From an uncultured Lysobacterales bacterium (GTDB lineage Bacteria > Pseudomonadota > Gammaproteobacteria > Xanthomonadales > SZUA-36), in assembly GCA_937974465.1 (NCBI GenBank), contig CALJWY010000312.1, positions 1 through 6,353 on the forward strand: 6,353 nt of DNA, read 5' to 3'. Under the pieces are notes generated by a model that saw only the letters and a program-made list of their open reading frames with translations, was not told the origin of the DNA and searched no databases. Both the position numbers and the translations under genes were made by a program. This document shows positions 1 through 5,004 of the stretch, piece after piece (position 1 is the stretch's first letter; each line of letters opens with the position of its first letter).

Positions 1-214
1 TGACAACAATAGAGGCAGTGTCCAGGCGCCCGATGGAAGGGATGATGCGCCGCGCAGGTACCAGCACAGGGTTGGTAATCTTGACCAGGAACTGGCTCAG
101 GGGATTATAGAAATCCGCCCTGACCCATTGCAGAAGCAGTCTGAGAAGAATTGCGGCAACATAAAGGTCTGTTACGGTGCCGATCAAGTAGATAAAAGCG
201 CCGCCAGGATTCAT
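1..214 (-). CDS. yggT: YggT family integral membrane protein, N-terminal part (cut by window edge)
   Basis: Reading the minus strand from the ATG at 214-212 gives 71 codons, open to the left edge, so the C-terminal part lies outside the window. The protein starts MNPGGAFIYLIGTVTDLYVA. A hydrophobic segment covers about residues 7-31, followed by the family-typical block with FYNPLSQ, KITNPVL and PARRIIPS (about residues 34-61). That block is the signature of YggT/YlmG/CCB3 proteins, small membrane proteins placed next to proC or yggS in many bacteria. Their molecular function is poorly defined; roles in osmotic tolerance, division or cofactor assembly have been proposed in different lineages. 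The ATG overlaps the proC stop in an ATGA arrangement. An AAGGA ribosome site (227-223) lies 8 bases upstream, which supports this start and translational coupling to proC. Family assignment is firm; function is not. Confidence 0.9.
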   Translation of the reverse strand, partial: MNPGGAFIYLIGTVTDLYVAAILLRLLLQWVRADFYNPLSQFLVKITNPVLVPARRIIPSIGRLDTASIVV

Positions 215-1026
215 GGTTGCATTCCTTCTTCGGAAAGTTCCTGTCCGCGCCTGGTCGCCGCGGCAATGGCGGAGTTGACCAACTCGGTGAAATGACCAGC
301 TTCAAAAATGTTCATTGCAGCCTCAGTGGTACCGCCCCTGGTTGTGACCCGCTGGCGTAACTCAGTGACATCTGCCTTGCTTTGCACGGCCATGGTGCTG
401 GCACCATAAGCGGTGTAAAGCGCGAGCCTGGCAGCCACATCGGCTGGTAAGCCCTGGCGGACCCCCGCGTCGCGCAGGCTTTCAACCAGGTAGTAAAAAT
501 AAGCCGGACCACTGCCGGAAACAGCGGTAACCACGTCCAACAGGCTCTCTCTTTCCAGCCACACTACCTCACCGGCGGATTCCATCAGGTTTTGGGTCAG
601 CTGGCGCTGTTTGAGGTTGCAGCTAATTGGCGCATACATACCGGTAATACCCAGGCCAATCAGTGCCGGAGTATTCGGCATGGTGCGCACAATCGGTGCA
701 GCGGATTTAAGTTTCGCAGCGATCTGGCTGGTGTGAATACCGGCAACAATAGAAATCACCAACTGCTCATCGCTGACAAGATCACCAATTTCATCCAGCA
801 CAAGTGGCAGTACCTGTGGTTTAACCGCCAGCACAATGGCATCCATCCCTTTGATTGCATCAGTGGCGCGCTCAAAGCAATGCACGGGCCAGCGTTTCTG
901 CAATCCCTGTCTGGCATCAAGCCCGGGATCGGCGACCTGTATGCGATCAACGCTGTGCCGGGACGCGAACAGGCTGCCAATTAGGGCAGTCGCCATGTTA
1001 CCCCCGCCGATAAACGCGATTCTCAT
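211..1026 (-). CDS. proC: Pyrroline-5-carboxylate reductase (proline biosynthesis)
   Basis: The 271-residue product is normal length for P5C reductase, which reduces 1-pyrroline-5-carboxylate to L-proline with NAD(P)H in the cytoplasm, the last step of proline synthesis. The N-terminal Rossmann fold shows the dinucleotide-binding stretch FIGGGNMA (residues 5-12), then AVKPQ (67-71) and TMPNTPA (115-121). The C-terminal dimerisation and substrate domain carries the family signature from VSGSGPAYFYYLVE (169-182) through the helix around ADVAARLALYTAYGA (195-209), and the RGGTTEAA motif (230-237). All expected blocks are present with no frameshift. An AAGGA sequence 6 bases before the ATG is a good ribosome site. 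The gene starts 22 bases after the yggS stop and its TGA overlaps the yggT start, so the three are probably cotranscribed. Confidence 0.97.
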   Translation of the reverse strand: MRIAFIGGGNMATALIGSLFASRHSVDRIQVADPGLDARQGLQKRWPVHCFERATDAIKGMDAIVLAVKPQVLPLVLDEIGDLVSDEQLVISIVAGIHTSQIAAKLKSAAPIVRTMPNTPALIGLGITGMYAPISCNLKQRQLTQNLMESAGEVVWLERESLLDVVTAVSGSGPAYFYYLVESLRDAGVRQGLPADVAARLALYTAYGASTMAVQSKADVTELRQRVTTRGGTTEAAMNIFEAGHFTELVNSAIAAATRRGQELSEEGMQP

Positions 1027-1048
1027 GCTTGATCCTTGTCAATATGTT

Positions 1049-1735
1049 TCATATCTTTCGTTTTCCAAGCAAATCCGTACCAATACGTACCATGGTGCTG
1101 CCTTCAGAAATTGCAACCTCGAGGTCCGCCGACATACCCATGGACAATGTGTCTACATCATGGCCGGCGCTTTTCAGGTCTTCAAAAAGGATTTTGACGT
1201 TTCTGAAGCTGATATGCTGTTCCGCCTCAATATCAGTCATCCTTGGAAGCGCCATCAAGCCTCTTAGGCTGATATTATCAAGCTTGGCCGCTGTCTCCGC
1301 CAGCTTCAAAATATCTTCGGGGCTGGCGCCGGCCTTCTGTGGTTCCCGGTCGATATTAACCTGTAGACACACATTTAACGGCCCCAGGTGCTGCGGTCGT
1401 TGAGCCGACAGGCGTACGAGTGTTTTTTGCCTGTCCACGCTTTGCACCCAATCAAAATTTTCAGCCAAGGCGCGTGTCTTGTTGGATTGCACGGTACCGA
1501 TAAAATGCCATTGTAAATCCAGGTCGCTTAACCCGCTTTGTTTTTCCAATGCCTCCTGAAGTTGGTTTTCACCGAAAGCAGAAAGCCCTAGCTCATTGAA
1601 AACACGTATTTTTTCCGGAGGCTGTCTTTTGCTGACGGCGAGCAGTGATACTTCCTGTGGTTGCCTGCCAGCAGCAAAACAGGCCGTCTGTATCCTTTGC
1701 TGGAGCTTTTTCAGTCTTTCAAGTGAATCATTCAT
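1049..1735 (-). CDS. yggS: YggS family pyridoxal phosphate homeostasis protein (PLPBP)
   Basis: The gene encodes a 228-residue, single-domain, fold-type III PLP-binding protein. This family (YggS/PROSC/PLPBP) has no clear catalytic activity and buffers or delivers pyridoxal 5'-phosphate in the cytoplasm. Visible family blocks are LLAVSKRQP (31-39; K36 is the expected PLP-linked lysine), FGENQLQE (54-61), WHFIGTVQSNK (76-86), VNIDREPQKAG (126-136), RGLMALP (158-164), LSMGMSADLE (197-206) and the phosphate-binding end GSTMVRIGT (212-220). The reading frame continues upstream to a GTG at 1807, adding 24 residues. I chose the ATG at 1735 because MNDSLERL aligns with the usual family N-terminus (E. 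coli YggS begins MNDIA) and the length then matches. The ribosome site before this ATG is weak, whereas GGAAA precedes the GTG, so the longer form is not fully excluded. It is probably the first gene of yggS-proC-yggT. Confidence 0.94.
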   Translation of the reverse strand: MNDSLERLKKLQQRIQTACFAAGRQPQEVSLLAVSKRQPPEKIRVFNELGLSAFGENQLQEALEKQSGLSDLDLQWHFIGTVQSNKTRALAENFDWVQSVDRQKTLVRLSAQRPQHLGPLNVCLQVNIDREPQKAGASPEDILKLAETAAKLDNISLRGLMALPRMTDIEAEQHISFRNVKILFEDLKSAGHDVDTLSMGMSADLEVAISEGSTMVRIGTDLLGKRKI

Positions 1736-1786
1736 GTTGCAGCGAGTGTATGCATTGTCTATGGTTACCCCTGTTGCATTGAAAAC

Positions 1787-1854
1787 CAGGGATACGGTTT
1801 CAAGCACTTTCCGTATATTGAGTCATAATGTATTGTAACGCGACAGTATCCCTG
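1787..1854. repeat. Perfect 9-base inverted repeat flanking 50 bases in the yggS/pilT promoter region
   Basis: CAGGGATAC at 1787-1795 is the exact reverse complement of GTATCCCTG at 1846-1854, with 50 bases between. The left arm overlaps a second inverted repeat, ATACGG (1792-1797) with CCGTAT (1811-1816), so it could pair with either partner but not both. The repeats bracket the AT-rich centre where promoters would be expected. They could be paired regulator sites, alternative RNA stems or chance; the sequence does not decide. Confidence 0.6.
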
Positions 1855-1857
1855 CAC

Positions 1858-1863
1858 GGAGGG
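1858..1863 (+). promoter_or_regulatory. Ribosome binding site of pilT
   Basis: GGAGGG lies 4 bases before the pilT ATG. It is a strong match to the anti-Shine-Dalgarno sequence and fixes the start at 1868. Confidence 0.8.
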
Positions 1864-1867
1864 TTTA

Positions 1868-2905
1868 ATGGATATTGCTGAGCTGCTTGCCTTTGCGGTT
1901 AAAAACAAGGCTTCTGATCTTCACCTGTCATCGGCTCTGCCACCCATGATTCGTGTGGATGGCGATTTGCGCCGTCTGAATCTGCCGGCATTGGAAAATC
2001 AACAGTTAACCGAGCTCCTGTACAGTGTGATGAACGATCACCAGAGGCGTGATTTTGAAGCCAACCTGGAATTGGATTTTTCATATGCTGTTCCCGGTCT
2101 TGCCCGTTTTCGTGTTAACTGTTTTCATAATGACCGTGGTGTCGGGGGTGCGTTCCGTACCATCCCGGCCGCCGTCTGGACATTGGAGGATATAGGCGCT
2201 CCGCCATCGTTCAAAGATATCATCAATGTGCCACGTGGCCTGGTGCTGGTCACCGGACCAACGGGTTCGGGTAAGTCCACAACGCTGGCCGCAATGATTG
2301 ATCATATTAATTCAACCGTCGCAGGACATATCCTGACCATTGAAGATCCGATTGAATTTGTGCATGTATCCCGTAAGTGCCTGATCAATCAGCGCGAGGT
2401 TCACCGTGACACGCATGGTTTTAACCAGGCGCTCAGGTCTGCCCTGCGCGAAGACCCCGACATCATCCTGGTAGGTGAAATGCGTGATATTGAAACCATA
2501 CGCCTGGCCCTGACTGCGGCAGAGACCGGTCACCTGGTGTTTGGAACATTGCATACGAGTTCGGCCGCCAAGACGATTGACCGTATCATTGATGTGTTCC
2601 CCGCTGGTGAGAAATCAATGGTGCGTTCGATGCTTTCCGAATCCCTGCGAGCAGTAATTGCCCAAACATTAATGAAACGAATCGGTGGCGGGCGTATTGC
2701 GGCCCATGAAATCATGTTGGGCACACCGGCGATCAGGAACCTGATTCGCGAAGACAAGGTTGCGCAGATGTACTCTGCCATTCAAACCGGTCAGAACGTG
2801 GGCATGCACACCCTTGACCAGTACCTCGAAGGCCTGGTTGCCAGGGGTATCGTTGCCCGGCAGGAGGCAGCCAGAAAGGCTGTTGACAGAAAGCTGTTTA
2901 TGTAG
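1868..2905 (+). CDS. pilT: Type IV pilus retraction ATPase PilT
   Basis: The 345-residue product is a hexameric GspE/PilT-type ATPase that powers pilus depolymerisation at the inner membrane, driving twitching motility and pilus-dependent uptake or adhesion. An N-terminal PAS-like domain (about 1-100, with the early SDLHLS block at 16-21) precedes the RecA-like ATPase core. The core shows Walker A GPTGSGKST (130-138), the Asp box TIEDPIEF (157-164, with the expected catalytic glutamate E159), Walker B region IILVGEMRD (199-207) and the His box TGHLVFGTLHT (220-230). The C-terminal AIRNLIRE motif (288-295), specific to PilT and needed for retraction in studied homologues, is intact. This separates it from PilB/PilF extension ATPases and from PilU. 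The length is normal. A GGAGGG ribosome site supports the start. pilU follows after 48 bases on the same strand. Confidence 0.98.
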   Translation: MDIAELLAFAVKNKASDLHLSSALPPMIRVDGDLRRLNLPALENQQLTELLYSVMNDHQRRDFEANLELDFSYAVPGLARFRVNCFHNDRGVGGAFRTIPAAVWTLEDIGAPPSFKDIINVPRGLVLVTGPTGSGKSTTLAAMIDHINSTVAGHILTIEDPIEFVHVSRKCLINQREVHRDTHGFNQALRSALREDPDIILVGEMRDIETIRLALTAAETGHLVFGTLHTSSAAKTIDRIIDVFPAGEKSMVRSMLSESLRAVIAQTLMKRIGGGRIAAHEIMLGTPAIRNLIREDKVAQMYSAIQTGQNVGMHTLDQYLEGLVARGIVARQEAARKAVDRKLFM

Positions 2906-2914
2906 ACGATTGAC

Positions 2915-2928
2915 GGTCTGTAAAGACC
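2915..2928 (+). other. Small hairpin with GNRA-type loop between pilT and pilU
   Basis: GGTCT (2915-2919) and AGACC (2924-2928) are perfect complements around GTAA, which as RNA is a GNRA-class tetraloop (GUAA). The structure begins 10 bases after the pilT stop. No run of T follows closely, only TTTT at 2938-2941, so it is not a convincing terminator. It could be a stability or processing element in a pilTU transcript. Confidence 0.45.
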
Positions 2929-2941
2929 TGGCTTCAATTTT

Positions 2942-2945
2942 GGAG
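2942..2945 (+). promoter_or_regulatory. Ribosome binding site of pilU
   Basis: GGAG sits 8 bases upstream of the pilU ATG, within GGAGATAAGGAT. The nearer AAGGA is only one base from the ATG and too close to be the main site. Confidence 0.65.
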
Positions 2946-2953
2946 ATAAGGAT

Positions 2954-4075
2954 ATGAGTGCGGTAGAAGACTGGTTACACAAAGTTCATGAAGAGGGCGG
3001 TTCCGACCTCTTTGTCACTGCTGACGCGCCGCCATGTATCAAGGTCAATGGCAAAATCCGGCCGATTACAACGGAAGTTCTGTTGCCGGAAGAAGTTGCC
3101 GAGATCGTTCATGGCATCATGACCAAAAAGCAGTCGAGGGAGTTCGAGGAAACCCAGGAGTGTCAGTTTGCGATTGCATTGGGAGAAGATGTCCGCTTCC
3201 GTGTCAGTGCATTTTACCAACAGGCCAATATCGGAATGGTCTGTCGACGTATTGAAACCCGCATTCCAACATTCGAGGAATTGGGGTTGCCGGACTTGCT
3301 GACCGATCTGTCGTTGGCCAAGAGGGGCATTATTTTATTTGTTGGTGCAACCGGTACCGGTAAATCCACATCACTGGCCGCAATGATCGGTTACCGCAAC
3401 AAAAGAATGAGTGGGCATATTATCTCGGTCGAGGACCCGATTGAGTTTGTACATCTGCATGGCAAAAGCATTGTCACGCAACGCGAAGTCGGGATTGACA
3501 CAGAATCATTTGAGGTCGCGTTACGCAACACCTTGCGACAGGCCCCGGATGTCATCATGATTGGTGAGGTCCGTACCCGGGAAACCATGGAGTACGCCAT
3601 TACATTCGCTGAAACCGGTCACCTGGTTTTTTGTACCCTGCATGCCAACAACGCAAACCAGGCACTCGACCGGATCCTGCACTTCTTTCCTGAAGAAGCC
3701 AAGGAACAGGTGTTACTGGATCTTTCCTTCAATATGAAAGCCATCGTCGCTCAGCAGTTGTTACCCTCGGCCGACCAGACTCGGCGCTGGGCTGCTATCG
3801 AGGTACTGCTTGCTACACCATTGGTGCAGGAGCGTATCCGCAATGGCGAGATCAACGAACTGAAGAAGATCATGAAGGAGTCCTCACATCACGGCATGAT
3901 TACCTTTGATCAGTGTTTATTTGAGATGTACAAGGAAGGAAAAATCACCTATGACGAGGCTATTCGCCATGCAGATTCGGCCAATGAAGTGCGCCTCGCC
4001 GTGAAAATGTCGGAAGGCGGTGATGCCGACACGCTGGCTGAGGGTCTCAGGGATGTAGAGGTTCTCGATATTTAG
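2954..4075 (+). CDS. pilU: PilT-like accessory retraction ATPase PilU
   Basis: The 373-residue product is the PilT paralogue that assists PilT in pilus retraction, especially under load; in studied species PilU works through PilT rather than alone. The fold matches PilT: N-terminal domain with SDLFVT (17-22), Walker A GATGTGKST (131-139), Asp box SVEDPIEF (158-165), Walker B region VIMIGEVRT (200-208) and His box TGHLVFCTLHA (221-231). Where PilT has AIRNLIRE, this protein has TPLVQERIRNGEI (288-300), and it ends in a longer acidic tail (about 350-373) as PilU proteins do. These differences, plus position after pilT, support PilU over a second PilT. The ATPase motifs are all intact. The 48-base gap to pilT without a clear terminator suggests cotranscription, and a terminator-like hairpin follows the stop. 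Confidence 0.96.
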   Translation: MSAVEDWLHKVHEEGGSDLFVTADAPPCIKVNGKIRPITTEVLLPEEVAEIVHGIMTKKQSREFEETQECQFAIALGEDVRFRVSAFYQQANIGMVCRRIETRIPTFEELGLPDLLTDLSLAKRGIILFVGATGTGKSTSLAAMIGYRNKRMSGHIISVEDPIEFVHLHGKSIVTQREVGIDTESFEVALRNTLRQAPDVIMIGEVRTRETMEYAITFAETGHLVFCTLHANNANQALDRILHFFPEEAKEQVLLDLSFNMKAIVAQQLLPSADQTRRWAAIEVLLATPLVQERIRNGEINELKKIMKESSHHGMITFDQCLFEMYKEGKITYDEAIRHADSANEVRLAVKMSEGGDADTLAEGLRDVEVLDI

Positions 4076-4100
4076 TGGCTCCGGCAGGTGATTTTTGCGC

Positions 4101-4138
4101 CGGTTAACGGAAAATTCCACTTTCGTTAACTGTTTTTT
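4101..4138 (+). terminator. Probable rho-independent terminator after pilU
   Basis: GTTAACG (4103-4109) pairs perfectly with CGTTAAC (4124-4130). The stem extends inward by three pairs (one G-U) and outward by two (one G-U), leaving an 8-base loop. It is followed by TGTTTTTT. The hairpin starts 26 bases after the pilU stop. The stem is AT-rich, so strength is uncertain, but position and T-run fit a terminator for pilTU. Confidence 0.65.
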
Positions 4139-4141
4139 AAC
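4104..4141 (+). promoter_or_regulatory. TTAAC motifs at 22- and 11-base steps, possible OmpR-family box
   Basis: TTAAC occurs at 4104-4108, 4126-4130 and 4137-4141, so starts are 22 and 11 bases apart. The last two read GTTAAC-N5-TTTAAC. Tandem half-sites one helical turn (11 bases) apart are how OmpR/PhoB-family dimers bind, and TTAA-type half-sites are known for the PmrA/ColR branch. The encoded regulator downstream belongs to this family. Two of the motifs are also arms of the terminator hairpin and the third is partly its T-run, so coincidence is a real alternative. Confidence 0.3.
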
Positions 4142-4243
4142 CCGCCTCACCTACACTGGCACGGGCTTGTTGCCGTTGGTGTTGATCCGGTGGTCAAAAA
4201 GTCCAGCAACTCCTGCTGTGAATACAGTTAACAGGGCGATTTG

Positions 4244-4290
4244 GGCCCAGACATGGTGGTAGAATCATCGGTCTGGGCCTTTCTATTTTT
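4244..4290 (+). terminator. Strong inverted repeat plus T-rich run (terminator-like or operator)
   Basis: GGCCCAGAC (4244-4252) is perfectly complementary to GTCTGGGCC (4271-4279), a GC-rich 9-base stem with an 18-base loop, followed by TTTCTATTTTT. On form alone it resembles a rho-independent terminator. It ends only 27 bases before the response regulator start, and its loop contains an extended -10-like sequence, so it may instead be an operator or leader element. Confidence 0.45.
4257..4265 (+). promoter_or_regulatory. Possible extended -10 promoter for the two-component operon
   Basis: TGGTAGAAT fits the extended -10 pattern TG-N-TAtAAT with five of six core bases. Transcription would start near 4272, giving a leader of about 45 bases to the GTG at 4318. 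No good -35 is seen at 16-18 bases upstream, which extended -10 promoters can tolerate. Confidence 0.35.
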
Positions 4291-4317
4291 CAGGGCAGCA
4301 GAATATGGGAACTGAAT

Positions 4318-5004
4318 GTGCGCATATTAATTATTGAAGACAACCCGGATATCGCCGCAAACCTTGGCGATTACCTGGACGAAAAGGGACATACAGTAGA
4401 CTTTGCGGGTGACGGCATAACCGGCTTACACCTTGCCATTGTCAACGATTTCGATGCCATTGTTCTGGACCTGGCATTGCCCGGTATGGATGGTCTGGAG
4501 GTTTGCAAAAAGCTGCGCCAGGAGGCCGGTAAAAACACACCGGTTCTCATGTTGACTGCCAGGGATCGACTGGAAGACAAGCTGGCAGGGTTCGAAACCG
4601 GAGCGGATGACTACCTGGTTAAGCCCTTCGAGCTCCAGGAAGTTGAGGTTAGGTTGGGGGTGCTGACATCGCGGGGTCAACGGCGTGCCAGTAAGGAAAT
4701 CCAGATTGGTGACCTGATTTACAACGTCGACACCCTTATTGTCAGCCGCAACGATGAGGAAATTGAGCTCAACCCGATTGGTTTGAAACTGTTGCGATGT
4801 TTAATGGAGGCTGCTCCCAACGTGGTTACCCGTTCGGAGTTGGAAAAGGAAGTATGGGGTGAGGAAATGCCTGATAGCGACAGCTTACGGGTTCATATCC
4901 ATTCACTGCGCGCTGCAATAGATAAACCATTTGGTAGCAAAATGATCCAGACCCGACACGGCATTGGCTATCGTCTGGTGGAGTCAGATGCAGTACAGAC
5001 GTAG
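4318..5004 (+). CDS. OmpR/PhoB-family response regulator transcription factor
   Basis: The 228-residue cytoplasmic DNA-binding protein is presumably phosphorylated by the histidine kinase encoded next. The receiver domain (1 to about 118) has the acidic pair E7-D8, phospho-acceptor D51 in VLDLALPGMDG, the switch threonine T80 and the conserved K102-P103 in LVKPF. A short linker leads to a winged-helix DNA-binding domain (about 127-222), with the recognition helix around SDSLRVHIHSLRAAID (187-202) and the wing at TRHGIGYRL (212-220). All signalling residues are present, so it should be a conventional phospho-switch. The start is GTG, chosen because MRILIIEDN is the standard beginning of the receiver fold and nearby ATGs (4305, 4316) are out of frame; GGGA lies 7 bases upstream. 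Its target genes cannot be read from the sequence, so no symbol is given. Confidence 0.93.
   Translation: MRILIIEDNPDIAANLGDYLDEKGHTVDFAGDGITGLHLAIVNDFDAIVLDLALPGMDGLEVCKKLRQEAGKNTPVLMLTARDRLEDKLAGFETGADDYLVKPFELQEVEVRLGVLTSRGQRRASKEIQIGDLIYNVDTLIVSRNDEEIELNPIGLKLLRCLMEAAPNVVTRSELEKEVWGEEMPDSDSLRVHIHSLRAAIDKPFGSKMIQTRHGIGYRLVESDAVQT
4980..4983 (+). promoter_or_regulatory. Ribosome binding site of the histidine kinase, inside the regulator gene
   Basis: GGAG lies 4 bases before the ATG at 4988, near the end of the response regulator frame. It decides the kinase start in favour of 4988 over the upstream in-frame TTG at 4964, which has no such site. Confidence 0.65.

Larger units (their letters stand above)
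1736..1867. promoter_or_regulatory. Divergent yggS / pilT intergenic region
   Basis: These 132 bases separate the start codons of yggS (minus) and pilT (plus), so both transcription units presumably begin here. No textbook sigma-70 pair stands out. A weak plus-strand candidate is TTTCCG (1808-1813), 17 bases from TATTGT (1831-1836), which would start transcription about 25 bases before pilT. CATAAT (1824-1829) is another possible -10 without a good -35. The region also contains a 9-base perfect inverted repeat, listed separately. The promoter role is inferred from gene orientation. Confidence 0.5.
4076..4317. other. 242-base intergenic region between pilU and the two-component system
   Basis: No convincing open frame lies here. 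It contains, in order, a terminator-like hairpin (4101-4138), phased TTAAC motifs (4104-4141), a stretch with small possible stems such as CAGCA/TGCTG (4204-4218), a further GTTAAC (4227-4232), and a strong 9-base inverted repeat (4244-4279) surrounding an extended -10-like element and followed by a T-rich run. The rest shows nothing I recognise. Confidence 0.6.

Noticed and set aside
592..984. Plus-strand 130-codon open frame inside proC
   Set aside because: It is fully antisense to an intact, canonical proC and its translation resembles no family.
836..1403. Plus-strand open frames of 124 and 143 codons opposite proC and yggS
   Set aside because: Both are antisense to conserved coding sequence and show no domain; they are by-products of codon composition.
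2954..4075. The second ATPase as a duplicate PilT
   Set aside because: It lacks the AIRNLIRE motif and has a longer acidic C-terminal tail, both typical of PilU, and sits in the usual pilU position.
3917..4150. Minus-strand 77-codon open frame across the end of pilU
   Set aside because: It lies mostly antisense to the well-supported pilU gene, has no recognisable domain, and crosses the terminator hairpin.
4157..4173. TGGCACG followed by TTGC, resembling a sigma-54 promoter upstream of the two-component genes
   Set aside because: The distance between the GG and GC doublets is 12 bases, whereas sigma-54 promoters require 10. The strict spacing makes this a near miss.
4964..4987. Longer kinase start at TTG 4964 (eight extra residues)
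   Set aside because: TTG is a rare start, no ribosome site precedes it, and ATG 4988 has GGAG at a suitable distance and gives a normal basic N-terminus before the first membrane helix.
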